Source: Thermodesulfobacteriales bacterium (GTDB lineage: Bacteria; Desulfobacterota; Thermodesulfobacteria; Thermodesulfobacteriales; Thermodesulfatatoraceae). Taken from it: a stretch of DNA of 64,000 nucleotides. The stretch covers positions 1-64,000 of the forward strand of contig JALSKZ010000053.1 in the NCBI GenBank assembly GCA_026988575.1, given 5' to 3'. Position 1 is the first letter of the stretch; every line of letters starts with the position of its first letter. The notes below the pieces were generated by a model, which did not search any database, was not told the DNA's origin, and saw nothing but the letters and a program-made list of their open reading frames with translations. This document shows positions 15,682-24,383 of this stretch, piece after piece. The position numbers and the translations under genes are program-made.

Positions 15682-16937
15682 GACCTAAATGGCGCGGTTA
15701 TAAACACAGATTTCTTATTACCGGGGCCTTAGTTGTATTATTTTTTGCCTCTATAGGAGAGCTATTTATACTTTACCGGGTACTAAATTTACACGAATAT
15801 CTTGACGCTTTATCTAGCCTAAATTTTATTCAAAACAGAATAGCTGGGCACTTAGAAATACTCAAATTTATCCCAAAACCTCCTGATTATCTCCAAAATT
15901 TAGCTTGGTTGACTGACGAACTACAAGGGCAACCATTTCTAATAGGCGTAATTGTAATCGAAAAAAATAAAGTGTTATTGAATACCTTTCCAGAAGGTAT
16001 TTCGCCTAATAGTAAGATATTGCAAAGTTGTTGGAAGGGTGTAGAAAATGGTAATGTGTTCTATTTGTGTAGGGAGACAACGCCTTTACCTAATAAGAAT
16101 TTATTTATATTAATTGGGCTAGATACTTCTATAAAACAACATATATGGAGGCAAGGGTTATTTTTATGTCTATTAATATTTATGATGTCCAGTATATTGC
16201 TTCTTATATTAGGAATCTATATAGATAGGTTAATTATAAAAGAAAAAGAATTGACAAATAAATTAGAAGCATCAGAACGATTGGCAACTATGGGGAAGCT
16301 TTCTGCTATGGTAGCGCACGAAATCAGAAATCCACTAAATGCTCTTACGATGGGTTTGCAGTATATGCAAGCGGTGGGAGAGTTAAATAATGATATAATC
16401 AAAAATATACAAACAGAATTAAGTCGTCTTACAGAGCTAACTGACGAATTGCTTTCTTTTTCTCATGGGTTAAAATTGAATCCCTGTCCGGTTGAGATAA
16501 GTGAGTTGTTAACGGAAATAAAAAATCGTTTAGTGCCAAAGGCAATAAGAAGGGGGATAAATGTCCATATAGATATAGCGATTGATGAAGAATTTAAAAT
16601 AAATGTAGATAGACGTTGGTTTTTAAGGGCTATAGAAAATATTATACGCAATGCTATTGAAGCAATAGGTAGTAACGGACATATATGGATAAGGGTAAAA
16701 AGAGTGTCGCAAAAAATTGTTTTTGAAATAGAAGACGATGGGCCAGGTATAAATCCTGCACACCAAAAAAAGATATTTGAACCATTTTTTTCTACAAAAA
16801 AAGAAGGTTTTGGTATAGGTCTTTTTATAGTAAAACAAGTAATAGAAGCTCATGGAGGAGAAATTAAAGTAAAAAGCGCAATCAATAAAGGAAGTACATT
16901 TATTATAAGTTTACCCCAACAGGGGCCAACAACGTAA
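15678..16937 (+). CDS. Membrane sensor histidine kinase
   Basis: The 419-residue kinase starts at a TTG in the TTGA overlap with the DUF4405 gene. TM1 is about residues 14-35 and TM2 about 157-182, framing a periplasmic sensor of about 120 residues. Phospho-His lies in MVAHEIRNPLNALTM. ATPase boxes are NIIRNAIEAIG, EDDGPGINP and GFGIGLFIVKQVIEAHGG, as in NtrB-type kinases that pair with sigma-54 activators. No regulator is in this operon. The activator at 24384 is one possible partner (inference). Confidence 0.85.
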   Translation: MRPKWRGYKHRFLITGALVVLFFASIGELFILYRVLNLHEYLDALSSLNFIQNRIAGHLEILKFIPKPPDYLQNLAWLTDELQGQPFLIGVIVIEKNKVLLNTFPEGISPNSKILQSCWKGVENGNVFYLCRETTPLPNKNLFILIGLDTSIKQHIWRQGLFLCLLIFMMSSILLLILGIYIDRLIIKEKELTNKLEASERLATMGKLSAMVAHEIRNPLNALTMGLQYMQAVGELNNDIIKNIQTELSRLTELTDELLSFSHGLKLNPCPVEISELLTEIKNRLVPKAIRRGINVHIDIAIDEEFKINVDRRWFLRAIENIIRNAIEAIGSNGHIWIRVKRVSQKIVFEIEDDGPGINPAHQKKIFEPFFSTKKEGFGIGLFIVKQVIEAHGGEIKVKSAINKGSTFIISLPQQGPTT

Positions 16938-16973
16938 TACCCTTGGGGGCACAAAATAGACGCCCCTTTGACC

Positions 16974-17084
16974 ATTGTCATCGCGAGCGGACGTCTTTTT
17001 TGTTATGGTGAGCGTCGTGAAGCAATCTCAGGAGATCCCTACGGTGACTACGCCGCCTCGCGAGATGGTTTAGGGAAGATTGCC
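16974..17084. repeat. REP-like intergenic repeat, degenerate
   Basis: GTCATCGCGAGCGG, GTGAAGCAATCTCAGGAGAT and GAAGATTGCC in this order resemble the GTCATTGCGAG...GCAATCTC palindromic repeats scattered between genes in many bacteria. Only one copy is in the window, so repetition cannot be shown here. Confidence 0.4.
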
Positions 17085-17086
17085 AG

Positions 17087-17108
17087 GGCGGGCTAGCGCC
17101 CGCCTTTT
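17087..17108 (+). terminator. Terminator after the kinase operon
   Basis: GGCGGGC, loop TAGC, GCCCGCC is a perfect seven-base stem followed by TTTT. It lies at the end of the plus-strand operon 13505-16937 and just touches the stop of the convergent TPR gene. Confidence 0.65.
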
Positions 17109-17727
17109 ATAGCTTCTGCAACATTCCACGTGCTACAACATTTTCGGGATCTAATAAAAGGACTTTTTTAAAAACATTACGTGCCTGTTCGTTTTTTCCT
17201 TGCCACCATAAATCACGCCCTAATTCAACCCAAAACAATACACTGCTAGGATATCTTAATAGCATTTTACGCATTACTTTCTCGGCAAGATTGGCCTTGT
17301 TTTGTAACCTCAAAGAGATTGCTAACCGCAAATTGCCATAATAATTATAAGGGTCCATACTGATTAGTCTATTCATGAGACTTTCAACCCGTGACCATCT
17401 TTTTTGAGCCATTAATGGTAGAGAAAGTCCCAATAATGCTTCGAATGAATTGGGACGTAGCTGTAAAGCTTTTTCATAATATGAAATACTATTAGCATAT
17501 TTGCCATAAAGATAGTATAACCACCCTAGTCGAAGATTTACTAAATAAAATTTGGGATATTCTTTTTGGATAGGTAATAAACAACGAATAGCGTCTTTAT
17601 AGGCCCCCATCTTTTCATAACGATAAGAATCTTTAAAAGATTGCCCAATATTAGCAGAAAAGGAGTTTTTCGGTACAAATACAACCCATACCAAAACGAA
17701 AAGTATAGAAATAATCTTTAAACGCAT
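17107..17727 (-). CDS. Exported TPR-repeat protein
   Basis: The 206-residue protein has a signal peptide (IISILFVLVWVVFVPKNSFS) and then about five TPR units: YRYEKMGAYKDAIRCLLPI, RLGWLYYLYGKYANSISYYEKAL, PLMAQKRWSRVESLMNRL, and VELGRDLWWQGKNEQARNVF. TPRs bind proteins. It is the last gene of the PqqD operon, 19 bases after the barrel protein gene, and could hold envelope partners together. Confidence 0.75.
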   Translation of the reverse strand: MRLKIISILFVLVWVVFVPKNSFSANIGQSFKDSYRYEKMGAYKDAIRCLLPIQKEYPKFYLVNLRLGWLYYLYGKYANSISYYEKALQLRPNSFEALLGLSLPLMAQKRWSRVESLMNRLISMDPYNYYGNLRLAISLRLQNKANLAEKVMRKMLLRYPSSVLFWVELGRDLWWQGKNEQARNVFKKVLLLDPENVVARGMLQKL

Positions 17728-17746
17728 TCAGGACACCTCCTTAAAC

Positions 17747-18655
17747 CTAAAATGAGCCGCCAATACTAATAGTAAATATAGACTGAGAAGCTTTGTCATT
17801 ATATTCTACGTGTTCTAGCCATTGTTGATTAATGTCAAAAGAAGCTCTAAGGTTGTCTGTAATCTTATATCCTAGTTCAAATTCTAAGCCTCCAAGATAT
17901 TTATCTGCCAAATTATATACAACAAAACTTTCATTTTTTACAGCAAAAATTTGTTGTCCAAGCCAGCCAGAAAGCATAAAATCTAAACGTCCTATATAGG
18001 TGCTAACCATTTGCTCTAAAGAATAGCAGTTTTTTATGGAAGAGCCTATAACTTTATCAGCATGTATATAATAAAATCTCGTTTCACCATATATGCGTTT
18101 CTCTAAAATGTTAAAATAGAAACCAATATGAGGACGGACCTGAAAGACATTTATTTTTAGCGGACTATTGTCATATCTAGAGTAGGCAAATTCTAGGCCA
18201 GCATTCCATAAATAAGGAACATAATAACTTCCCTGAAAGTAGAAAATTTTTCCCTGGTCTGTTAATTCGTCATCGCTATTTATGTAGTGAAAACCGATTT
18301 TAAAAATATGATTAGATAGTATTTGATTTATATTTGTATAAACAAAGTTAAAGTCTGTTTGATCTATATCGGAAACAGATTGCTGCAATAACACAACGCG
18401 TTTCTTTTTTATTTGCGTTAGAGTTCCCTCGTTTTTATAATTGACATGCGTTTGAGATAAACCAAATTCTAATGAATGATGATAATTATCTTTAAAGGCC
18501 AAGTATCCCGTTAGGGCCCAACCGTTGTCTTTCACTTTTGAATTTTGAAAATCCATATAAGTGGCATATAAATTAGAATAAGCATTCCATTCTGCTGCTT
18601 GCACAAGGCCACTAATTAGAAAAAAGAAAAGTAAGGGAATTAATAGCTTTTTCAT
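17747..18655 (-). CDS. Predicted outer-membrane beta-barrel protein
   Basis: The 302-residue protein has a signal peptide ending GLVQAAEW. The rest is alternating strands with aromatic girdle residues (YSNLYATYMDF, FYFQGSYYVPYLWNAGLEF, RASFDINQQWLE) and ends IFTISIGGSF with C-terminal Phe, as required for BAM insertion. No domain family is recognised. Its start overlaps the urea transporter/M23 gene by four bases. It may be the outer-membrane part of this operon's system. Confidence 0.7.
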   Translation of the reverse strand: MKKLLIPLLFFFLISGLVQAAEWNAYSNLYATYMDFQNSKVKDNGWALTGYLAFKDNYHHSLEFGLSQTHVNYKNEGTLTQIKKKRVVLLQQSVSDIDQTDFNFVYTNINQILSNHIFKIGFHYINSDDELTDQGKIFYFQGSYYVPYLWNAGLEFAYSRYDNSPLKINVFQVRPHIGFYFNILEKRIYGETRFYYIHADKVIGSSIKNCYSLEQMVSTYIGRLDFMLSGWLGQQIFAVKNESFVVYNLADKYLGGLEFELGYKITDNLRASFDINQQWLEHVEYNDKASQSIFTISIGGSF

Positions 18656-20769
18656 GATACCCTCCTTAAATAAATTTTTTGGCCATTTCTGCTACAATAA
18701 ACTTCATTAATAAATTTTTTGACTGGATCAAGCACTATTCTAGTTTCGATGAGGATGTCTCCTTGTCTTATTTGTCCTTTTATCTCGTTTGGTCCTACAA
18801 ACCAATAGTTTCCTTTGATTAAGGCCCAATTATGTTTGAAAGAAGCCAAGAAGATATAAAGGGCCCTTTTAAAGGGGCCATAAAACGCCTCTAAGGGGAG
18901 AAAATCTTCCCAATAAAGGCCTTTTTGATATACAAGGGGCATACGCGGAAGGGCAAGAAACAGGGCCTTTAACCATATAGCGCCTCCATCGTGACGCAAA
19001 AAATAAAAAGTACCTTCAAACTTGCTAAAATAAAGGGCATTATCAGCCGAAGAAAGATAATAACTGCCGTCAGGAGCCATTTTTACCTTTAAAGAATGTT
19101 CCCTCTTGGCCTTTCCGTCTATCTCTACTAGAAAGACCATCTCTTGATCTAAGGTCAAAGACATAGTGCTTTCTAAAGCTTTTTCGGGATAAAGGGCCTG
19201 CACAACGTCTTCTTCTTGTGGTACGTCGTTGGCGTGATAGACGAGTCTTCCTTCTCCATGTACAGCATAATGAACAAAACTAAACGGTTGGGTGGGAGCT
19301 CCTAGTTCAGGGGTTAATTGGATCTGCACGTGAAGATGTGGTTGCGGAGAATATCCAGAATTTCCACAAAGACCTATTAGTTGACCTTGTTCTACCCACT
19401 GTCCTGTTTTTACCTTGATAGATCCCCTTTGGAAATGGGCCAACAGGACGTAGAATCCTCGCTCATCGTAAATTAATACATAATTGCCCCAATTTTGGGT
19501 TTCGTTTACTGTACCGGGCGTATTGTCTGGTACATCATTAACTAAACTAACTACTCGACCACGTACTGGAGAAAGTATAGGCTTACCAAAGCAATAATAA
19601 TCTTCTAATTGAAGACCTTCTCCAGTATAAGTCTTTTTATGTTTATCTTTAATTACAAAATCTACAGCATAACGCCATATGCCTTGATGAGTCCACTGGC
19701 CATCAAAACCTTGCCAAACTGTCCAAATACCGGCAAAAGGTAGAGTTAATGTCCGATATGTACCTTTAAAACGTGCCTGATAGGAGAGGTAATAATCTAA
19801 AGTCCTTTCGGGACTTCCACGATAATAAGTAGTAAGAAAAGAATAGCCAGCCAGCCCTAAAGCATAAATCAAAGAAAGAACTACTAAATTAAAAGGAAGT
19901 GTAAAGGTGGGAATACCATAGTGGGCCCAGAAAAACGAAGCTGCGTCTAGTAAAAAAGGAGAAATGGCTACGGAAATGGCCGCCAAAAGATAACTGCGTG
20001 GCCCAGGAATAAGAAAAACCCCTCCAATAGCCATGGCAATAAGACTAAAATTAAAGGCCCCTAGATTGCTGGCTGCTTGATAAATAGAACCTTCCATACA
20101 GGTTAAGATAGCTATGCCTAAAAAATATCCACATACTGCTAACAAAAATAAGATGCGCGAAGCTAAAAAGATAACGATTAAAAAGATGAGCCCACCCAAA
20201 AAATGGGGGCAAAATAAAAGGGCACCCAAAGAGCGAGTTAATCCTAAAAGCCAGATAGGTAAATGGAGTTCTAAATTGCTTAAATTAATCCAAGATGGAT
20301 AATATTCGCTTACCAATAGATTGGAATATTTGTAAGCAGCCAAATAAAGTACAGTGCTGACTAAAACAAAAGGAATGTTGATAACGGGAAGTTTGAAAAA
20401 TTGATAGAAAATATTTGATAAAGAAAAAGTGACTATAAAAGTAAAGATACCAGCTGCTACTATTAAAAAAGAAGTAAATAAGGTCAATTTAAAAATATAG
20501 CCTATAGAAAGGCCTACTAGAAGGGGGTTATAAGTATAAAATCCTGATCCATAAAAAGTCTTTTGGAGATTCAAAAAACGTGCAAATTCATAGGCAGAAA
20601 GTACACATAGAAGACCAGCAAAGCCCACGTTGGGGTTTAAAAAAGTGGCAAGTAAAAGGAAAGAACCAAGCCAGAGATTTTCAAAAAAGAAAATTTCAGA
20701 ATAGCTATTTACAATGGTACGTAAATAACCCCGAGCCTTCTCAAGGATATGGGTCATAGTATTAACCAC
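18652..20769 (-). CDS. Urea-transporter-family membrane domain fused to an M23 metallopeptidase
   Basis: The 705-residue protein has two domains. Residues about 30-315 are polytopic and carry both halves of the urea transporter pattern: FYTYNPLLVGLSIG (77-90) and LGAFNFSLIAMAIGGVF (236-252). Residues about 355-500 are an M23/LytM peptidase with likely zinc ligands H361, D370 and H480 (HLHVQ) plus H445. The last 200 residues are beta-rich and of unknown type. The peptidase would sit in the periplasm. Fusions of this kind exist in some delta-type bacteria, but I know of no characterised one. True urea transport is doubtful; no urease is in the window. Eight bases separate it from the PLP enzyme. 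Confidence 0.8.
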   Translation of the reverse strand: MVNTMTHILEKARGYLRTIVNSYSEIFFFENLWLGSFLLLATFLNPNVGFAGLLCVLSAYEFARFLNLQKTFYGSGFYTYNPLLVGLSIGYIFKLTLFTSFLIVAAGIFTFIVTFSLSNIFYQFFKLPVINIPFVLVSTVLYLAAYKYSNLLVSEYYPSWINLSNLELHLPIWLLGLTRSLGALLFCPHFLGGLIFLIVIFLASRILFLLAVCGYFLGIAILTCMEGSIYQAASNLGAFNFSLIAMAIGGVFLIPGPRSYLLAAISVAISPFLLDAASFFWAHYGIPTFTLPFNLVVLSLIYALGLAGYSFLTTYYRGSPERTLDYYLSYQARFKGTYRTLTLPFAGIWTVWQGFDGQWTHQGIWRYAVDFVIKDKHKKTYTGEGLQLEDYYCFGKPILSPVRGRVVSLVNDVPDNTPGTVNETQNWGNYVLIYDERGFYVLLAHFQRGSIKVKTGQWVEQGQLIGLCGNSGYSPQPHLHVQIQLTPELGAPTQPFSFVHYAVHGEGRLVYHANDVPQEEDVVQALYPEKALESTMSLTLDQEMVFLVEIDGKAKREHSLKVKMAPDGSYYLSSADNALYFSKFEGTFYFLRHDGGAIWLKALFLALPRMPLVYQKGLYWEDFLPLEAFYGPFKRALYIFLASFKHNWALIKGNYWFVGPNEIKGQIRQGDILIETRIVLDPVKKFINEVYCSRNGQKIYLRRVS

Positions 20770-20777
20770 AAAAGGGT

Positions 20778-22121
20778 CTATAATTTTAGGCGTTCAGGGA
20801 GCCTCTCTCGGGCCAAGATATCTTCTAAATTTTCTGCTTCGCGAATTAATTCTACTTGCCCGTTAGGATCTATAAGCACTACAGCAGGACGATATCGTAT
20901 GAACTGCATCCACTGGGTGACGTTATAAGCACCTACAGGCGAAAATATTAGTCTTGCTCCTCTGGGCAGAGGGGGGAGTTGTACCTGATCGGCCACTACG
21001 TCTATATTCATACACAAAGGACCATACAAGATACAAGGTTCTGCTGGCCCAGGGACATCTTCTTCAAGCTCTACGCGAAAATTATACCAAAAAGCAGTAA
21101 AGAGGATATTCACTCCGGCATCAAGCACATAAGAACGCGTACCATCAGGAAGACGTTTGCTGGCTTGGACGGTGGTAATGAGGAAACCTGCTTCATCTAC
21201 AATAGCCCGTCCGGTCTCCAATATCAGTTTGGGAAAGTCATTAGGCCGTAATTTGGAAAGCAACGTGTCACAGATGGCCTCGGCGAAGTCTTCTAGGGGC
21301 GGAACGGCAATCTCTGGGGGAAGATATATGCCCTTTAAACGGTTACGAGAGGGAAAACCTCCGCCTAGATCCAGATACTCAATTTGGAGGTCAAAGGCTT
21401 CTTGAAGCTGGTAGGCAAAATCGACCATTTTCTCTACAGCCTTGGCGTAGGCCCTAGGCTCCAATAGGAAAGTACCTAAATGACAATGAAGCCCGCACAA
21501 AATAAGCTTCTCTCCAGATACTAAACGTTTGGCGGCATCAAAGGCCTGCCCTGATTCTAGATTAAAGCCAAAGCGGGTCCATTGAGGACTGATCCCGGTA
21601 TCCATATTGAGACGAATACCCACCTTAATGGGCCGTCCCAACTCTTCAGCCACCTCTTCCAGGTCATATATTTCATCAAAATGGTCTATATTTATCAAGG
21701 CTCCTTCTTCGGCAGCCCTTTTAAGGGCCGAAAGGGGTTTATAGGGCCCGTTAAATATGATCTCTTCTCCCTTTACCCCTAAGCGCCGCGCCTTTTCATA
21801 CTCAAATTCCGAAACTACTTCGGCGGTTTCTCCTTCCTGATGAAGGATAGCACAAATAGCGTCTAAATAATTTGTTTTGTAAGACCAGGAAAATTGAACG
21901 TTTGGATAACGGGTAGAAAAGAGTTGATAGAGCTGTCGATATTTTTCTCGCAACCTCCTTTCAGAAAAGACAAAGAGAGGGGAACCGAAACGGGTAACCA
22001 AATCAGAAACAGGTACCCCGTCTATTTCAGGTCTTATATGGCGACCATAAAGAGAACCAAATTTATTACTAAGACCAATTTGAACTTTTCTAATAACAGG
22101 CTTTTCGTATGGAACCTTCAC
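20778..22121 (-). CDS. PLP-dependent amino-acid decarboxylase, LysA/ODC-like (fold type III)
   Basis: The 447-residue enzyme has the alanine-racemase-like barrel and the decarboxylase C-terminal domain. PLP would bind K82 in WSYKTNYL. Other motifs are GLHCHLGTF, DLGGGFPS, ETGRAIV and, for the second subunit, GPLCMNIDVV with Cys and Asp. It is related to diaminopimelate decarboxylase but lacks the dapF/dapA context; it sits between an ATP-grasp ligase and the UT-M23 fusion. It probably makes an amine, or an amino acid, used by this operon. The substrate is not predictable. Confidence 0.82.
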   Translation of the reverse strand: MKVPYEKPVIRKVQIGLSNKFGSLYGRHIRPEIDGVPVSDLVTRFGSPLFVFSERRLREKYRQLYQLFSTRYPNVQFSWSYKTNYLDAICAILHQEGETAEVVSEFEYEKARRLGVKGEEIIFNGPYKPLSALKRAAEEGALINIDHFDEIYDLEEVAEELGRPIKVGIRLNMDTGISPQWTRFGFNLESGQAFDAAKRLVSGEKLILCGLHCHLGTFLLEPRAYAKAVEKMVDFAYQLQEAFDLQIEYLDLGGGFPSRNRLKGIYLPPEIAVPPLEDFAEAICDTLLSKLRPNDFPKLILETGRAIVDEAGFLITTVQASKRLPDGTRSYVLDAGVNILFTAFWYNFRVELEEDVPGPAEPCILYGPLCMNIDVVADQVQLPPLPRGARLIFSPVGAYNVTQWMQFIRYRPAVVLIDPNGQVELIREAENLEDILARERLPERLKL

Positions 22122-22138
22122 GGCAGATCTCCTTTAAA

Positions 22139-23179
22139 CTAAGTTTCTCCTTTAGTAACTATACGCTGAAAAGTATCCATAGATGTTACCAAATCGTATG
22201 TATAACGGATATAAAGACGGCCTGCTTCATATTCTGCGTCTTTCTCCACCGGCAAGTCTAAAGCTGCTCGCACCAAACGGGCAGGCAAATTTATCCCCGC
22301 CCCGGTGGCAAAGTAGATCCAGGCGGGGAAACGAGGATTTATCTCTATGAGGTAAATCCGATCGTCGGTGGCGATACATTCCAGTTCAAAGGCCCCTCGC
22401 CACCCTATCTCTTCGAGGAACCTCTCTGTAGCCTGTATAAGGTCTTGGTTTTTTATGGTGACGCCGGTCCAGATCTTCCCTAAAGAGGTAATCCAAAGCT
22501 TTTTTATAGCCATTAGTCCCAAAGATCCGCCTTGGCCGTCGCCTACTCCTACCACGTTTACCTCTTCTCCGTGCACTACCTTTTGGACTAGAACCGGATA
22601 CCCCCACTCCTTTACGATTTTCTGAAAGGCCCCTTCGGCCTCGGCGAAGGTGTGCACCCGATAAGCCTTGTAAAACAGACCTTTTATCATGGCTGGGAAC
22701 CCAAGGCGATCTAAGGCCTTTATTAAATCTTGGTAAGAAGAGACGGCCTCTGTAGGTGGAAGAGATAGTCCCAGCCTGGGAGCAAGCTCTAAGAGACGCT
22801 GTTTAGAGCGCAACTCGAATTGTTCCCACGTGGGCAAAAAGGTCTTAATCCCCTGGGCCTCGAGTTGTTTCTCACCTTTGATAAATATGGGTAATTCAGC
22901 ATCTAGGGTAGGAACTACGACTTGGAGCCCGGTAACTTGCTGCACATAAGCTAGACGAGCTAAGTAGTCTTCTTCGGCGCTGGAAGGATAAGGCATAATG
23001 AAAGATCTATCTACCAGCCAATCGAGAAAGATCCCTGGTTCCATGGCATCGTAGGCAAGACCAATAGCTCTTACTTCAAGTTCGGGGTCTTCTTTTAGGC
23101 TCCTTATAACACCAAGCCCGGGGCCTGGATTGTCTACGGCATTTATCCCTGATACCGCTACCACCAGAGTTTCGGCCAT
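22139..23179 (-). CDS. ATP-grasp ligase, carbamoyl-phosphate-synthase-like
   Basis: The 346-residue protein has a pre-ATP-grasp domain (VVAVSGINAVDNPGPGLGVI) and an ATP-grasp domain: FPAMIKGLFYKAYRV, VLVQKVVHGEEVNVVG, GAFELECI and the metal site YLIEINPRFPAW. These enzymes join carboxylates to amines through acyl phosphates. Together with the PLP decarboxylase and PqqD-like protein it suggests amide-bond formation on a small molecule or peptide. It is 11 bases after the PqqD gene and 17 before the PLP gene. Confidence 0.8.
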   Translation of the reverse strand: MAETLVVAVSGINAVDNPGPGLGVIRSLKEDPELEVRAIGLAYDAMEPGIFLDWLVDRSFIMPYPSSAEEDYLARLAYVQQVTGLQVVVPTLDAELPIFIKGEKQLEAQGIKTFLPTWEQFELRSKQRLLELAPRLGLSLPPTEAVSSYQDLIKALDRLGFPAMIKGLFYKAYRVHTFAEAEGAFQKIVKEWGYPVLVQKVVHGEEVNVVGVGDGQGGSLGLMAIKKLWITSLGKIWTGVTIKNQDLIQATERFLEEIGWRGAFELECIATDDRIYLIEINPRFPAWIYFATGAGINLPARLVRAALDLPVEKDAEYEAGRLYIRYTYDLVTSMDTFQRIVTKGET

Positions 23180-23190
23180 GATTTTGCCCC

Positions 23191-23427
23191 TTATATAAGC
23201 TTGTAATTCCTTAACTGCTCTATAAAATCGGTCAGGTCCCTTTCGGCAGTCTCTGGATCTACTTCAAAATATTCGAGCATTTCCGCCAAAATCTCTTCTT
23301 CTTTCTTTCCCTTCTTTAAACGTTCCAGTATCCAGAGCCCGACCTGATTAGTGGTAAAACTATTGCCTGTTATCGGATCAAAGATAAAGCCTTCCTCGTT
23401 GATGGCTAAACGTGATAATCGATTCAT
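23191..23427 (-). CDS. PqqD-family (RRE-like) small protein
   Basis: The 78-residue protein starts at the ATG of MNRLSRLAINEEGF; a TTG two codons earlier is less likely since GAGGG fits the ATG. It has the PqqD pattern: FIFDPITGNSFTTNQVG, WILERLKKGKKEEEIL, FEVDPETAERDLTDFIEQL. PqqD proteins bind precursor peptides and present them to modifying enzymes. No precursor peptide gene was found beside it. It is the first gene of the operon. Confidence 0.75.
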   Translation of the reverse strand: MNRLSRLAINEEGFIFDPITGNSFTTNQVGLWILERLKKGKKEEEILAEMLEYFEVDPETAERDLTDFIEQLRNYKLI

Positions 23428-23464
23428 ACCCAAACCCTCTGGATCTAAAATGGTCGTTCCTTAC

Positions 23465-23495
23465 CCTTATCGACCAGATGTATATTCTGATAAGG
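23465..23495. repeat. Inverted repeat upstream of the PqqD operon
   Basis: CCTTATC (23465-23471) and GATAAGG (23489-23495) form a seven-base inverted repeat with a 17-base spacer, about 40 bases upstream of the PqqD start. It could be an operator. No T-run follows, so a terminator is less likely. No clear promoter was read in 23428-23533. Confidence 0.3.
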
Positions 23496-23533
23496 TCTTT
23501 ATTGATACCACTTAATCTACGAACATAAAGACT

Positions 23534-24244
23534 TTATTCAAGAAATACCCGCTCTTGTATCTCTAAAGATACACATTCCTGGCCCTCGTCGGTAACCTCC
23601 ATTACATAGACTTGATAACGTTCCTGAAAATCGACCTCTAAAGGGATCAATTCGTGAAAGGTAATTTTAGCGGGCAAAGGCGTGCCATTAGGTAACTTGC
23701 CTTCCATAAGGAAAGTCTCTATTTCGCGTAAAAAATCTTTCTGCTCCCGGGGTAAAAGACTCCTTAAGTTTTTCTCTAGCCAAGGTAACAACCGGGTAGG
23801 GTCTTCATGTAAATAGAAAAATCCCACCAACAAGTCCTGATCATCACAGAGGCTTTCCCCTTCAAGGACCAAGGGGACCAAGGCTTGAGGCTCTAAATCT
23901 TTCAGAGAAAGCGGCAATACCACTTTAGCAGCAAATTCATCTCCTGAGAGAAAAAAGCGCTCTACGATAAGATAGTCCCCCTTCGGAGGGGAGAGATTGA
24001 GTTTGATAGCCCTTTTCCTAAGGCTTTCTATCTCTAGGTCTACCCTACCGGGCGCTTCTATGTCTAAGGTGTCTAAAATTATCCCATATTCTTCTAAATA
24101 ATCATTAATTTCGGTCACACTTTTATTCCCTATCCCTTCTTCCAGGTAAATTTCCCCTTTTAGTAATAGAGAGCCCTTCTCCTCGGGGGAGATGCGACCT
24201 ATACATATACGTAAAGGTTGCCCTAATAGCAGAATATTATTCAT
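23534..24244 (-). CDS. Hypothetical protein, unrecognised
   Basis: The 236-residue protein starts after GGGAGGAAC. It has no signal peptide or TM segment and is acidic. Segments such as GRVDLEIESLRKRAIKLNLSP and AKVVLPLSLKDLEPQALVP suggest alternating strands and helices. No known motif is seen. It lies 106 bases upstream of the PqqD gene on the same strand, so it may or may not belong to that operon. It is divergent from the sigma-54 activator gene. Confidence 0.6.
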   Translation of the reverse strand: MNNILLLGQPLRICIGRISPEEKGSLLLKGEIYLEEGIGNKSVTEINDYLEEYGIILDTLDIEAPGRVDLEIESLRKRAIKLNLSPPKGDYLIVERFFLSGDEFAAKVVLPLSLKDLEPQALVPLVLEGESLCDDQDLLVGFFYLHEDPTRLLPWLEKNLRSLLPREQKDFLREIETFLMEGKLPNGTPLPAKITFHELIPLEVDFQERYQVYVMEVTDEGQECVSLEIQERVFLE

Positions 24245-24383
24245 TTTTGTTCCTCCCTTTTTAGGTTTTTAAATTTCTGTCATAATGAGTAAGCTCTGAT
24301 AAAAAAATGACAAGGCTTTTTATCGGAAGGCCCATAGATATTGGTTTTAAAATAGGGCCAAGTTTGTTAAATCTCTATCTACT

